A stretch of DNA of 64,000 nucleotides from Variovorax boronicumulans NBRC 103145 (lineage in GTDB: Bacteria; Pseudomonadota; Gammaproteobacteria; Burkholderiales; Burkholderiaceae_C): contig NZ_BCUS01000021.1 of the NCBI RefSeq assembly GCF_001591345.1, positions 1-64,000 on the forward strand. The letters run 5' to 3'. Both the position numbers and the translations under genes were made by a program. The notes below the pieces were generated by a model that did not search any database, was not told the DNA's origin, and saw only the letters and a list, made by a program, of their open reading frames with translations. Positions 17,918-28,182 of this stretch are shown here, one piece after another. Every line of letters starts with the position of its first letter. Position 1 is the first letter of the stretch.

Positions 17918-19230
17918 GCCGCATCGCCGCCATTGCCGCCGACCTCGCGGACTACGACGCGGGCGACCTCGACGTCGACACCGTCGCCGCCTTTCTCGCG
18001 CGCCTCGTCGCGCCACTGGCCGTGGCCGACGCCGAAGAGGTCGCGCTGCGCGACGCGCTCGGCCGCGTGCTGGCGGACGACCTCGTTTCGCCCGTGAGCG
18101 TGCCGCCGCACGACAACTCCGCCATGGACGGCTACGCCTTCGACGGCGCGCTGCTGCCGGCCGATGCGCCCATCGACCATTCGCTCACGCTGCGCGTGGC
18201 GGGTACGGCGCTGGCCGGCTCGGCCTGGCGCGGCGCGCTCGGGCCGAACGACGCGGTGCGCATCATGACCGGCGCGATGATGCCAGCGGGCCTGGACACC
18301 GTGATCCCGCAGGAGTTCTGCAAGGTCGACGGCGACCAGGTCTGCTTTCCGGCCCGCGTGCTGGGCCGCGGCGACAACCGGCGCCTGGCCGGCGAAGACC
18401 TGATGCAGGGCCAGCCGGCGCTGCGGCGCGGCGAGCGCCTGTCGCCGGCCGCACTCGGCATGGTCGCCAGCCTCGGCCTGGCGCGCGTGACCGTGCGACG
18501 CCGGTTGCGCGTGGCGTACTTCTCGACGGGCGACGAAATCCTCTGCCTGGGCGACACGCCACGCGAAGGCGCCGTGTACGACAGCAACCGCTACACCCTG
18601 TTCGGGCTGCTCACGCGGCTGGGCTGCGAGGTGGTCGACCTCGGCCTGGTGCACGACGACCCCGCCACGCTCGCGGCCACGCTGCAGCGCGCGGCGCACG
18701 AGGCCGACGCCATCGTCACCAGCGGTGGCGTGAGCGCAGGCGCGGCCGACCACACGCGCGACGTGATGCAGCAACTGGGCGACATGGCCTTCTGGCGGGT
18801 CGCGATGCGGCCCGGCCGGCCGCTGGCGGTGGGGCTGATTCCGCGTCCGCGCGAGGCCACGGCCACGTCGGCCGTGCTGTTCGGCCTGCCGGGCAATCCG
18901 GTGGCGGCGATGGTCGCCTTCCTGGCCTTCGTGCGGCCGGCGCTGCTGCGGCTGATGGGCTGCCACGACGAAGCCTGCGCCCCGCCGCCGCTGCTGCGCG
19001 CGCGCAGCGCCGGGCCCATCCGCAAGAAACCGGGGCGCACCGAGTACCAGCGCGGCGTTGTCCGCCAAGTGCCGGGGTCGTTGCCCGAGGTGCGGGTGGC
19101 GGCGCACCAGGGATCGGGCGTGCTGAGCTCGATGCTCGAGGCCAACGGGCTCGTGGTGCTGCCCCACGAGCAGGGCCATGTCGACGCCGGGCAGGAAGTC
19201 GACGTGATGGTCTTCGAAGGGCTCATCTAG
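17914..19230 (+). CDS. moeA: Molybdopterin molybdenumtransferase MoeA
   Basis: A 438-residue enzyme that inserts molybdate into adenylylated molybdopterin. The N-terminal part holds [13 protein letters not shown], the middle carries the MoCF-binding fold with VYDSNRYTL and [15 protein letters not shown], and [15 protein letters not shown] follows. Domain order and length are standard, with an N-terminal extension of about 25 residues. The start overlaps the mobA stop (ATGA). It is the last gene of the moa-mob-moe operon and is followed by a palindrome-rich intergenic element rather than a clear T-tract terminator. Confidence 0.95.
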   Translation: MSRIAAIAADLADYDAGDLDVDTVAAFLARLVAPLAVADAEEVALRDALGRVLADDLVSPVSVPPHDNSAMDGYAFDGALLPADAPIDHSLTLRVAGTALAGSAWRGALGPNDAVRIMTGAMMPAGLDTVIPQEFCKVDGDQVCFPARVLGRGDNRRLAGEDLMQGQPALRRGERLSPAALGMVASLGLARVTVRRRLRVAYFSTGDEILCLGDTPREGAVYDSNRYTLFGLLTRLGCEVVDLGLVHDDPATLAATLQRAAHEADAIVTSGGVSAGAADHTRDVMQQLGDMAFWRVAMRPGRPLAVGLIPRPREATATSAVLFGLPGNPVAAMVAFLAFVRPALLRLMGCHDEACAPPPLLRARSAGPIRKKPGRTEYQRGVVRQVPGSLPEVRVAAHQGSGVLSSMLEANGLVVLPHEQGHVDAGQEVDVMVFEGLI

Positions 19231-19232
19231 TA

Positions 19233-19325
19233 CACCCCCAGGCTTCGCGCACTTCGTGTCGCTTCGCCAACCCCCTCGCCGGGGGCGACACCAGCGGCCC
19301 GGCAAAGCCGGTTCCGCGGTGTCTC
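19233..19325. repeat. Palindromic intergenic element
   Basis: About 93 bases built of nested inverted repeats: a CCCCCTCGCCGGGGG hairpin, then GACACC-A-GCGG pairing with CCGC-GGTGTC around an inner CCGGC-AAA-GCCGG stem. It fills the gap between moeA and the convergent rnhA. It has the look of a dispersed extragenic palindromic repeat of the Comamonadaceae; I see no second copy in this window, so its repetitive nature is from memory of such genomes. It could also end transcription. Confidence 0.5.
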
Positions 19326-19346
19326 ACGAACAGACAGTCTCGACAG

Positions 19347-19796
19347 TCAGAGCCGCCCCAATGCCTTGTCCACGCCCTTGTTGGCCAGCATGTCGGCCCG
19401 CTCGTTGCCCGGATCGCCCGAGTGCCCCTTGACCCAGCGCCACTCGATCTGGTGGCCGCCCTCGGACACCAGCTTGTCGAGCTTCTGCCAGAGCTCGACG
19501 TTCTTCACGGGCTGCTTGGTCGAGGTGAGCCAGCCCTTGGCCTTCCAGCCGCGAATCCACTCGGTGATGCCCATGCGCACGTACTGGCTGTCGAGGTACA
19601 GCAGCACCTTGCAGGGCCGCTTGAGCGCGGCCAGGCCCTCGATCACCGCCGTGAGTTCCATGCGGTTGTTGGTGGTGTTGAGTTCACCGCCGAACAGTTC
19701 CTTCTCGGTGGGGCCCGACTTGAGCCACGCGCCCCAGCCGCCCGGTCCCGGGTTGCCCTTGCACGCGCCATCGGTGTAGATCACGACTTCGTTCAA
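19347..19796 (-). CDS. rnhA: Ribonuclease HI
   Basis: A 149-residue type 1 RNase H degrading the RNA strand of RNA-DNA hybrids. The acidic active site is complete: Asp in [15 protein letters not shown], Glu in [10 protein letters not shown], Asp in YLDSQYV and Asp in [10 protein letters not shown], with the catalytic His in KGHSGD. I place the start at a TTG (19796) because AAAGGA lies nine bases upstream and the resulting N terminus matches the family; an ATG at 19826 would add ten residues that include that ribosome binding site. It sits 66 bases downstream of the methyltransferase gene. Confidence 0.93.
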   Translation of the reverse strand: MNEVVIYTDGACKGNPGPGGWGAWLKSGPTEKELFGGELNTTNNRMELTAVIEGLAALKRPCKVLLYLDSQYVRMGITEWIRGWKAKGWLTSTKQPVKNVELWQKLDKLVSEGGHQIEWRWVKGHSGDPGNERADMLANKGVDKALGRL

Positions 19797-19862
19797 ACTG
19801 ACTGTTCCTTTTTTCTCTAACGTCATGCGGGCGATGCCGCCCGCGTCCATGGATTCGTTCGT

Positions 19863-20624
19863 TCACTGCTTGCTGCGGTGCACCTTGCCCGCGATGGGCA
19901 CCGGCGCCGTCGCCCGCGCCCCGCTGCGGCGCCAGTCGGCGCTCAGCAGGCGCATGCCGCGCACGCGCTTCACCGCCACCAGGAAATAGGCGGCGCCGAA
20001 GATCGGCCACCAACGCTCGCCGGCGGCGTCCATCCAGCGCGAGCGCTCCAGCCAGGCGTCGCTGCGCACCGCCGGCCGGTAGATGCCGAAACGGCCCGAC
20101 TCCACCTCGAAGCTCAACAGGCGCAGCCAGTCGCGCATGCGCCAGTAGCCGATGAACTCGCCGGCCTCGGGCAGGAAGGTCTCGCCCAGGCCCAGCCGGC
20201 GGTACAGGTGCCCGCGGCGCTGCCGCAGGCCCCACAGGCTGGTCGGGTTCAGGCCGCAGATCACCACCCGCCCCTCGGGCACCAGCACCCGCTCGACCTC
20301 GCGCAGCGTGGCGTGCGGATCGGGACTGAGTTCCAAGGCGTGCGGCAGCACCACGAGATCGAGGCTGTTGGCCGCGAACGGCAAGGCGGCGAAATCGGTC
20401 ACCAGCGTCGCCTTGCCAGCCCGCACCGGGTCGGTCAGGGCCAGCCAGCGGTGCGGCATGCGGTTGGCGCGCAGCCCGTCGACCTCGGCGGCCCCGAGCT
20501 GCAAGGCGTGGTAACCGAAAACATCGGCCACCGCCTCGTCGAACTGGGCCTGCTCCCAGGCCAGGAGGTAGCGACCGGGGGGGGTCGCGAACCAATCCTG
20601 CAAACCTATAATTTGACCGCTCAT
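19863..20624 (-). CDS. SAM-dependent methyltransferase, YafS-like
   Basis: A 253-residue class I methyltransferase. The nucleotide-binding region is divergent ([13 protein letters not shown]), but the later strands are typical: [21 protein letters not shown] (about 92-112) and [21 protein letters not shown] (about 120-140). A His/Arg-rich basic tail ends the protein. In E. coli the same neighbourhood (rnhA, yafS, gloB, mltD) carries the uncharacterised methyltransferase YafS, so this is very likely its counterpart; the substrate is unknown. Its ATG and the gloB ATG overlap within a single CATG. Confidence 0.85.
   Translation of the reverse strand: MSGQIIGLQDWFATPPGRYLLAWEQAQFDEAVADVFGYHALQLGAAEVDGLRANRMPHRWLALTDPVRAGKATLVTDFAALPFAANSLDLVVLPHALELSPDPHATLREVERVLVPEGRVVICGLNPTSLWGLRQRRGHLYRRLGLGETFLPEAGEFIGYWRMRDWLRLLSFEVESGRFGIYRPAVRSDAWLERSRWMDAAGERWWPIFGAAYFLVAVKRVRGMRLLSADWRRSGARATAPVPIAGKVHRSKQ
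20607..20612 (+). promoter_or_regulatory. -10 box of gloB
   Basis: TATAAT ending 10 bases before the gloB ATG, so transcription would start about four bases before the codon. The box lies inside the first codons of the opposing methyltransferase gene. Confidence 0.6.
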
Positions 20625-21402
20625 GACCCTTGTTCCGCTGCCCGCTTTTGCTGACAACTACATCTGGATGCTGCACGACGGGCACCACGCCATCGTGGTG
20701 GACCCGGGCGATGCCCAACCGGTGTTCGATGCGTTGGCGCACCACAAGCTGCAGCTGGCCGCGATTCTAGTCACGCACCACCACTCCGATCACACGGGCG
20801 GCGTGGCCGCGCTGCATGCGGCCACGGGCGCGAAGGTGTGGGGCCCGGCGCGCGAGCGCATCCCCGAGCCCTTCACACCGCTGGTGCAGGGCGACATCGC
20901 ACAGGCCCTGGGCCTGCGCTTCGAGGTCATCGACGTGCCGGGCCACACGGCCGGGCACATTGCGTACTTCCTGCCGGCCTCGGCCGCGCAGGCCCCCGTG
21001 CTGTTCTGCGGCGACACCCTTTTCTCCGGCGGCTGCGGCCGCCTGTTCGAAGGCACGCCCGCGCAGATGCTCGCCTCGCTCGACGCCCTGGCCGCATTGC
21101 CCGGCGACACGCGCGTGTGCTGTGCGCACGAATACACACTTGCTAACCTGAAGTTCGCCCGCGCCGTGGAACCCGGCAACGACGAACTCACTCACTACAA
21201 CGCGCGTTGCGAAAGCCTGCGCGCACAAGGGCAGCCCACGCTGCCGTCGCAACTGGCGATCGAACGCCGGATCAACCCCTTTCTTCGCAGCCGCGAAGCC
21301 ACCGTCTTTCGAGCAGTGCGGGCCCATGCCGAGCTTTCCGCGGATGCCGCCGAAGCCGAGGTGTTCGCCGCCCTGCGCCAATGGAAAAACGACTTCCGAT
21401 GA
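20623..21402 (+). CDS. gloB: Hydroxyacylglutathione hydrolase (glyoxalase II)
   Basis: A 259-residue metallo-beta-lactamase fold enzyme hydrolysing S-lactoylglutathione to lactate and glutathione, the second step of methylglyoxal detoxification. The di-metal motif [10 protein letters not shown] is at 51-60 (His52, His54, Asp56, His57), with further ligands in VPGHTAGH (about 106-113), [13 protein letters not shown] and CAHEYT. Length is normal for the family. It overlaps the mltD start by four bases (ATGA), so the two are coupled as they are adjacent in E. coli. Confidence 0.95.
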   Translation: MTLVPLPAFADNYIWMLHDGHHAIVVDPGDAQPVFDALAHHKLQLAAILVTHHHSDHTGGVAALHAATGAKVWGPARERIPEPFTPLVQGDIAQALGLRFEVIDVPGHTAGHIAYFLPASAAQAPVLFCGDTLFSGGCGRLFEGTPAQMLASLDALAALPGDTRVCCAHEYTLANLKFARAVEPGNDELTHYNARCESLRAQGQPTLPSQLAIERRINPFLRSREATVFRAVRAHAELSADAAEAEVFAALRQWKNDFR

Positions 21403-23003
21403 AATTTATCGTTGCCACCTGCCTAGCAGGCTCCCTGGTACTCGCGGGCTGCGCGGGCACGGACAACAGCGCTTCTTCCTCCACCAACGCCAAGGCCGGC
21501 GCCTCCGCCGGCGGCACGGGCGCCCGCCCGTCGGGCAGCGCCACCCCGGTCTATCCGCGCGACAGCAACCTCAGCCCGCTCACCAGCGGCCAGGCCCGCT
21601 CGCAGAGCGTGGTCACGCTGGCACCGCCGGCCGACATGTGGGACCGCATCCGCCGCGGCTTCAAGATGCCCAACCTGGAAAGCGACCTGGTGCGCGACCG
21701 CGAGCAGTGGTACGCCAGCCGGCCCGACTACATCCAGCGCATGACCGAGCGCTCGAACAAGTACATCTTCCACATCGTCGAGGAGCTCGAGCGCCGCAAC
21801 ATGCCGACCGAGCTGGCGCTGCTGCCGTACATCGAGAGCGCCTTCAACCCGCAGGCCGTCTCCAGCGCGCGCGCCGCCGGCATGTGGCAGTTCATGCCCG
21901 CCACCGGCACCGACTTCGACCTCAAGCAGAACATCTTCCGCGACGACCGCCGCGACGTGGTGGCCTCCACCCGCGCCGCGCTCGACTACCTGCAAAAGCT
22001 CTACGGCATGTTCGGCGACTGGCAGCTCGCGCTGGCCGCCTACAACTGGGGCGAAGGCAGCGTGGGACGCGCCATCGCCAAGAACCAGCGCCTGGGCCTG
22101 CCCACCACCTACAGCGACCTGTCCATGCCGGCCGAGACCCGGCTGTACGTGCCCAAGCTGCAGGCCGTGAAGAACATCGTGGCCAATCCGCAGGCCTTCA
22201 ACGCCGAGCTGCCGCTGATCGCCAACCACCCCTACTTCCAGACCGTGCCGCTCACGCGCGACCTCGACGTGGAACTGGCGGCCAAGCTGGCCGACGTGCG
22301 CATCGAGGATTTCCGTGCGCTCAACCCCGCTGCCCACAAGCCCGTGCTCATCGCGGCCGGCACCTCCGAGATCCTGCTGCCCTGGGACAACGCGGCGGTC
22401 TTCAAGCGCAACTTCGACGCCTACACGCAGGGCCAGTACGCCAGCTGGACCGCCTGGGTCGTGCCCACCACGATGACGGTGGCCGACGCCGCCCAGCGCT
22501 CGGGCATGAGCGAGTCGGACCTGCGCGCGCTCAACAACGTGCCGCCGCGCATGCTCATCAAGGCCGGCTCCACGCTGATCGTGCCGCGCGGCGCGCGCGT
22601 GAAGGAAGACGTGGCGGCGGTCGTGGCCGACGGCGGCCACCTGAGCTTCCAGCCCGAGATCATCACGCGCCGCACCACCGTCAAGGCCGGCCGCTCGGAC
22701 AACGTGGCGAGCATCGCGCGCCGCTACAACCTCAAGCCCGCAGCCGTGGCCGACTGGAACGACGTCAACCCCAACCACGCCTTCAAGCGCGGCTACAGCG
22801 TGGTCGTGTACCTGCCGGTGCGCGCCACGCCCGCGGCGCGTGTCGGCTCGGGTGCAGCGCCTGCACGCGGCCGGGGAGCGGCGGTGGCCACCTCCAAGCG
22901 CGGCGGCGCGCCGGTGAAGGCCGCCGCACGCGGCAGCAGCAGCGCCAAGCAGGCGGTGGTGCGCCAGCCGCGCGGCGGCACGCCGTCCAAGCGCAAGCGC
23001 TGA
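21399..23003 (+). CDS. mltD: Membrane-bound lytic murein transglycosylase D
   Basis: A 534-residue lipoprotein that cleaves peptidoglycan glycan strands with formation of 1,6-anhydromuramic acid. The lipobox is LVLAGC (Cys18), so it is lipid-anchored. The SLT domain has catalytic Glu146 in [14 protein letters not shown], followed by [13 protein letters not shown]. Two LysM-like repeats follow (about 350-400 and 425-470) for glycan binding, then a basic low-complexity tail rich in Ala, Gly, Arg and Lys that ends in KRKR. The start at 21399 is fixed by the ATGA overlap with gloB and gives a proper lipoprotein signal. Confidence 0.93.
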   Translation: MKFIVATCLAGSLVLAGCAGTDNSASSSTNAKAGASAGGTGARPSGSATPVYPRDSNLSPLTSGQARSQSVVTLAPPADMWDRIRRGFKMPNLESDLVRDREQWYASRPDYIQRMTERSNKYIFHIVEELERRNMPTELALLPYIESAFNPQAVSSARAAGMWQFMPATGTDFDLKQNIFRDDRRDVVASTRAALDYLQKLYGMFGDWQLALAAYNWGEGSVGRAIAKNQRLGLPTTYSDLSMPAETRLYVPKLQAVKNIVANPQAFNAELPLIANHPYFQTVPLTRDLDVELAAKLADVRIEDFRALNPAAHKPVLIAAGTSEILLPWDNAAVFKRNFDAYTQGQYASWTAWVVPTTMTVADAAQRSGMSESDLRALNNVPPRMLIKAGSTLIVPRGARVKEDVAAVVADGGHLSFQPEIITRRTTVKAGRSDNVASIARRYNLKPAAVADWNDVNPNHAFKRGYSVVVYLPVRATPAARVGSGAAPARGRGAAVATSKRGGAPVKAAARGSSSAKQAVVRQPRGGTPSKRKR

Positions 23004-23067
23004 CCCCTGCCCTGCCGGCGGGCGGTGCCGGGCCCGGACCCAAAAAGCGACATCAGGAGGACAGGCC

Positions 23068-24828
23068 ATGGCAGTCGAAGGAAGCGCGGGCGATCTCATC
23101 AAGGTCGTCACGCTGTTGGGGGCCGCCGTCGTGGCCGTGCCGCTGTTCAAGCGGCTCGGGCTGGGCTCCGTGCTCGGCTACCTGGCGGCGGGCCTGGCCA
23201 TCGGGCCCTTCGGCTTCGGCCTCTTCACCGACCCGCAGACCATCCTTCACACGGCCGAACTCGGCGTCGTGATGTTCCTCTTCGTGATCGGGCTCGAGAT
23301 GCGCCCGTCGCACCTGTGGAGCATGCGGCGCGACATCTTCGGCCTGGGCAGCCTGCAGGTGGTGGTGTGCGGCATCCTGCTGACCGGCGTGGGCATGGCC
23401 TTCGGTTTCCCGCTCGCCGTCTCGTTCGTGTGTGCGATGGGCTTCGTGCTCACCTCCACGGCCATCGTGATGCAGCTGCTTGGCGAGCGTGGCGACATCG
23501 CCGCGCCGCGCGGCCAGAAGATCGTCGCCGTGCTGCTCTTCGAAGACCTGCTGATCGTGCCGCTGCTGGCCATCGTCGCCTTCATCGCACCGGTCGATGC
23601 GGCGCAGCAGGCCATTGCACCTTCGCGCTGGATCGGCATCGGCATTGCCGTGGGTGCGCTCGCGGCGCTGGTGGCAGCCGGCATCTGGCTGCTCAATCCG
23701 CTGTTCCGCGTGCTCGCCAACTCCAAGGCGCGCGAGGTGATGACGGCCGCGGCACTGCTCGTGGTGCTGGGCGCAGCGCTGCTGATGCAGGTCGGCGGCC
23801 TGTCGATGGCCATGGGTGCCTTCCTGGCCGGCGTGCTGCTGTCCGAATCGACCTTCCGCCACCAGCTCGAAGCCGACATCGAACCCTTCCGCGGGCTGCT
23901 GCTGGGTCTGTTCTTCATCGGCGTGGGCATGTCGCTCGACCTCGCGGTGGTGGCGCAGAACTGGCAGCTCATCGTCGCGGGCGTGATCTCGATGATGGTG
24001 GTCAAGGCGCTGTGCATCTACGGCGTGGCGCGGCTTGCCAAGAGTTCGCCCGCCGATGCGCTCGACCGCGCCGTGCTGATGGCGCAGGGCGGCGAATTCG
24101 CCTTCGTGCTGTTCTCGTCGGCGCTCGCCGCCAAGGTCATCAGCCCGACGGTCAACGCCAACATGACGGCGGTGGTCGTGCTGTCGATGGCGCTCACGCC
24201 GTTGGTGGTGCTGGTGCATCGCCGCTTCGCGCCCACCGCGCAGGCCTCGATGGAGGGCGTGGAGAAAGCCGAGGAACTGGCCGGCAATGTGCTCGTCATC
24301 GGCTTCGGCCGCTTCGGACAGATCGCGATCCAGGGCGCGCTGGCGCGCGGTGCATCCATCTCCATCATCGACAACGACACGCAGGTGATCCGCGACGCCG
24401 CCGACTTCGGCTTCAAGGTGTACTACGGCGACGGCGCACGCGCCGACGTGCTGCATGCGGCGGGCGCGCACAACGCCCGCGCGATCATGGTGTGCATCGA
24501 CAACCGCGCCGTGGCCACGCGCATCGCCGAACACGTGAAGGCCGAGTTCCCGCATGCGCACCTGATGGTGCGCGCCTTCGACCGCGAGCATGCGGTGGAA
24601 CTGGTCAAGCTCGACGTCGACTACCAGATCCGCGAGACCTTCGAATCGGCGATGGCCTTCGGCCGGCAAGGCGTGGTCGCGCTAGGCGCCACGCCCGAGG
24701 AAGCCGACGAGGTGATCGACGACCTGCGCCGCCGCGACAAGGAACGGCTGGTGCTCGAGATGTCCGGCGGCCTCTTCGCGGGACGCGCGCTGGTGCAGGT
24801 CAACACCGAGACGCGCCAGACCCACTGA
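23068..24828 (+). CDS. Monovalent cation:proton antiporter, CPA2/Kef type
   Basis: A 586-residue membrane protein. About twelve hydrophobic segments occupy residues 10-390 and resemble the Na+/H+ exchanger domain of KefB/KefC. A cytosolic RCK/TrkA-N domain begins near 410 with the nucleotide-binding VLVIGFGRFGQIAIQ. A final helical part ends in QTH. In Kef systems potassium efflux is gated by glutathione adducts; gloB just upstream fits that theme, since KefB/C protects against methylglyoxal by acidifying the cytoplasm. No separate KefF/KefG-type subunit is seen here. The start follows CAGGAGG about eight bases upstream. Confidence 0.88.
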   Translation: MAVEGSAGDLIKVVTLLGAAVVAVPLFKRLGLGSVLGYLAAGLAIGPFGFGLFTDPQTILHTAELGVVMFLFVIGLEMRPSHLWSMRRDIFGLGSLQVVVCGILLTGVGMAFGFPLAVSFVCAMGFVLTSTAIVMQLLGERGDIAAPRGQKIVAVLLFEDLLIVPLLAIVAFIAPVDAAQQAIAPSRWIGIGIAVGALAALVAAGIWLLNPLFRVLANSKAREVMTAAALLVVLGAALLMQVGGLSMAMGAFLAGVLLSESTFRHQLEADIEPFRGLLLGLFFIGVGMSLDLAVVAQNWQLIVAGVISMMVVKALCIYGVARLAKSSPADALDRAVLMAQGGEFAFVLFSSALAAKVISPTVNANMTAVVVLSMALTPLVVLVHRRFAPTAQASMEGVEKAEELAGNVLVIGFGRFGQIAIQGALARGASISIIDNDTQVIRDAADFGFKVYYGDGARADVLHAAGAHNARAIMVCIDNRAVATRIAEHVKAEFPHAHLMVRAFDREHAVELVKLDVDYQIRETFESAMAFGRQGVVALGATPEEADEVIDDLRRRDKERLVLEMSGGLFAGRALVQVNTETRQTH

Positions 24829-24858
24829 AGGCACTGAAGGCACTGAACGCGCTGAACG
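24823..24858. repeat. Four-unit 9-bp tandem repeat
   Basis: Units CACTGAAGG, CACTGAAGG, CACTGAACG and CGCTGAACG run across the antiporter stop codon into the gap before the convergent permease gene. The first unit supplies the TGA stop. Probably slippage-derived; no function is evident. Confidence 0.6.
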
Positions 24859-24864
24859 CGCGGC

Positions 24865-25694
24865 TCAGAGCTTCTCTGTCTCGCCGCTGCGCGGCTGCCA
24901 CTTCATCAGCCGCTTCTCGATCAGCCCCACGAGCCCGTCGAGCGCCAGCGCGAAAGCCGTGAGCACCACGATGCCCGCGAACACCGTGTTCACGTCGAAG
25001 GTGCCCTCGGCCTGCAGGATCAGGTAGCCCACGCCGCGCGCCGACCCCAGGTACTCCCCCACCACCGCGCCGACGAAGGCCAGGCCCACGGAGGTGTGCA
25101 GGCTGGAGAACACCCAGCTCGTGGCGCTGGGCAGGTACACCGTGCGCAGCAGCTGCCGCTGGTTGGCGCCCAGCATCTTCGCGTTGGCCAGCACCACCGG
25201 GCTCACTTCGCGCACGCCCTGGTAGACGTTGAAGAACACGATGAAGAACACCAGCGTGACGGCCAGCGCCACCTTGCTCCAGATGCCCAGGCCGAACCAC
25301 AGCGCGAAGATCGGCGCGAGGATCACGCGCGGCATCGAGTTGGCGGCCTTGATGTACGGATCGAGGATCAGGCTCGCCGTGGGCGCCAGCGCCAGCCACA
25401 GGCCGCAACCCAGCCCGAGCGCCGTGCCGATGCCGAAGGCCAGCACCGTTTCGAGCAGCGTCGTGCCCAGGTGGCGGTAGATGTCGGCGTTGCCCTTCAG
25501 GCCTTCGGGAAAGAGCAGGTTCGGTGGCACTTCGAAGGGCAGGAACCAGCTCCAGATGCGCCCCGCCACCACGATCGGCTGGCCGAGGAAGAACGCGATC
25601 TGGTCGTTGCGCGAGGCCACATGCCACAGCACCAGAATCACGGCCAGCAGCGCGAGCTGCCAGAAGCGCGCATGGCGTGCATCGAGGCGCGGCA

Positions 25695-25698
<4 letters not shown>
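24865..25698 (-). CDS. ABC importer permease, SsuC/TauC-like
   Basis: A 277-residue permease with about six membrane segments. The EAA-type coupling loop is visible as VLANAKMLGANQRQLLRTVY (about 169-188), characteristic of the SsuC/TauC/NrtB family that imports sulfonates, taurine, nitrate or related small anions and thiamine precursors. It overlaps the upstream ATPase gene by four bases. It ends 36 bases from the convergent antiporter. The substrate is not deducible from the sequence alone and no metabolic gene for sulfonates lies nearby. Confidence 0.88.
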
Positions 25699-26510
<812 letters not shown>

Positions 26511-26520
26511 GGCGCTCCGG

Positions 26521-26547
26521 AAGAAAAAACCCGGCCGAAGCCGGGTT
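26521..26547 (-). terminator. Rho-independent terminator inside the ABC operon
   Basis: On the minus strand an 8-bp stem AACCCGGC/GCCGGGTT with a TTCG tetraloop is followed by a run of six T, then CTT. It lies just after the binding-protein gene and before the ATPase ribosome binding site. It probably lets only part of transcription continue. Confidence 0.8.
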
Positions 26548-26562
26548 GCTGAACGTTCGCAA

Positions 26563-27600
26563 TCAGGCTTTGAACCTGTCTTTCGCACGCTTTGCAAAAT
26601 CGTTGGTGTAGGTCCTGGCGAGGTCGATCTTGTCGGCCTTGACCGAGGTGTCGAAGCTCGCGATGGCGTTGAGTGCCGTCTTCGGCCCTTCGGCCGGCAC
26701 GAGGCCGTCGGTGGCGATGGACTCGCGCACCTTGTCGAACGACGCGAGGTACAGCGCGCGGTCGCCGAGCAGATACGTCTCGGGCACGGTCTTGATGATG
26801 TCGCCCGGCCCCGCCGTCTGCAGCCACTTGAGGCCGCGCACGATCGCGTTGGCCAGCGCCTGGCAGGTGTTGGGATGCTTCTGGATGAAATCGATCGGCG
26901 CGTAGAGGCAGGCCGCGGGCATCGGCCCGCCGAACACCTGCTCGGTGCCCTTGAGCGTGCGCGTGTCGCTGATGATCTTCACGTCGCCCTTTTGCTCGAG
27001 CATCGTCATCACCGGGTCGGTGTTGCTGATGGCGTCGATCTGGCCCGAGCGCAGCGCTGTGAGCGCACCGGCCGCCACGCCCACGCCGATGAAGCTCACG
27101 TCGCTGGCCTTGAGGCCGCCGCGCGAGAGCACGAGGTTGGCCACCATGTTCGTCGACGAGCCCGGCGCCGAAACGCCGATCTTCTTGCCCTTGAGGTCCT
27201 GGATGCCGGTGTAGCCCGCCATGTTCTTCGTCGACACGCCCACCGCGATCTGCGGTGCGCGGCCCTGCAGCACGAAGGCCTGGAAGAACTGGTTCTTGGC
27301 CTGCAGGTTGATCGTGTGCTCGTAGGCGCCCGAGCAGACATCGGCCGAGCCACCCACCACCGCTTGCAGTGCGCGCGCGCCGCCGGCGAAGTCGGAGATT
27401 TCCACTTCGAGCCCTTCGGCCTTGAAGTAGCCCAGCTGCTCGGAGATGGTGAGCGGCAGGTAGTAGAACGCCGCCTTGCCGCCCACCGCGATCGAGACCT
27501 TGGTTTTCTCCAGCTTGGCCTGCTGCGCAAAGACCCGCGGCAATGCAATCGCTGCGGCAGCGACTGCGGAGGCGGAGATGAGGGTTCTGCGATGAAGCAT
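26563..27600 (-). CDS. ABC importer periplasmic substrate-binding protein
   Basis: A 345-residue binding protein of the NMT1/SsuA type, the first gene of the importer operon. The N terminus has a signal peptide (MLHRRTLISASAVAAAAIAL, cleaved near FAQQ), with a paired Arg that could use either Sec or Tat. The mature part begins with strands typical of the family (VSIAVGGKAAFYYLPLTI) and contains DFAGGARALQAVVGGSADV for ligand binding. It delivers an unknown small molecule to the permease. Being upstream of an internal terminator fits the usual need for excess binding protein. Confidence 0.9.
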   Translation of the reverse strand: MLHRRTLISASAVAAAAIALPRVFAQQAKLEKTKVSIAVGGKAAFYYLPLTISEQLGYFKAEGLEVEISDFAGGARALQAVVGGSADVCSGAYEHTINLQAKNQFFQAFVLQGRAPQIAVGVSTKNMAGYTGIQDLKGKKIGVSAPGSSTNMVANLVLSRGGLKASDVSFIGVGVAAGALTALRSGQIDAISNTDPVMTMLEQKGDVKIISDTRTLKGTEQVFGGPMPAACLYAPIDFIQKHPNTCQALANAIVRGLKWLQTAGPGDIIKTVPETYLLGDRALYLASFDKVRESIATDGLVPAEGPKTALNAIASFDTSVKADKIDLARTYTNDFAKRAKDRFKA

Positions 27601-27706
27601 GGCGCGGTCCTGCGGGCTCTGTGATTCTGGTGAACTGAATCGAGCTTAGGCGTGCGCCCTGTGGGCCTGCATCGGGGTCATCCCGTGCGGGTTTTCACGT
27701 AAGCAC

Positions 27707-27729
27707 GAAGGCCTCCTGGAGAAGCCTTC
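27707..27729 (-). terminator. Hairpin after the MAPEG gene
   Basis: GAAGGC and GCCTTC arms with CTCC/GGAG inside, 10 bases after the MAPEG stop codon on the minus strand. No good T-run follows, so termination is only probable. Confidence 0.4.
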
Positions 27730-27738
27730 GCCAAGGCG

Positions 27739-28131
27739 CTATCGCGCCAGAAAAAGTATCGCGATATTGACCAGGAACGCGAGTGCCCAGACCGCGCTGC
27801 GCGCGCTCGGCGCGCCGCGGATGTAGAGCGCGAGATAGATCACGCGCAGCACGACGTAGGCCACCGCGAGCATGTCGAGCCGCGCCTGCGCCACGCCGAG
27901 CTGGTGCGCGATGAGCACCGCGCCGATGAAGAACGGCAGGCCTTCGAAGCTGTTGGCCTGCGCGCTGTTGGCGCGTGCGCGCCAGCCGCTTTGCTTGGCG
28001 GCCCAGTCGCGCGGATGCATGTTGTCGCGCACGCCGAAGCTGCCCGCCTTCGCGATCCATGCCGCGAGGTACGGCAGCCCGCAGGCGATGAACACGCACC
28101 AGTAGGCGACGGTGAGCAGGGAGAAGGTCAT
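27739..28131 (-). CDS. MAPEG family membrane protein
   Basis: A 130-residue protein with four membrane helices and the MAPEG motif RANSAQANSFEGLPFFIGAV around residues 52-71. Eukaryotic members are glutathione transferases of eicosanoid metabolism; bacterial members are mostly uncharacterised, and some bind glutathione. It lies about 50 bases downstream of recR on the same strand and is probably read through from the dnaX-ybaB-recR unit, but a functional link with recombination is not expected. Confidence 0.85.
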   Translation of the reverse strand: MTFSLLTVAYWCVFIACGLPYLAAWIAKAGSFGVRDNMHPRDWAAKQSGWRARANSAQANSFEGLPFFIGAVLIAHQLGVAQARLDMLAVAYVVLRVIYLALYIRGAPSARSAVWALAFLVNIAILFLAR

Positions 28132-28182
28132 GGTGACGACAACAAAGGGGAAGAACGAACGCGGCCTTGAACAGGCCGCGCG

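Noticed and set aside
19797..19850. ATG starts for rnhA at 19826 and 19850
   Set aside because: They would place the AAAGGA ribosome binding site within the coding region; the TTG at 19796 has proper spacing and family-like N terminus.
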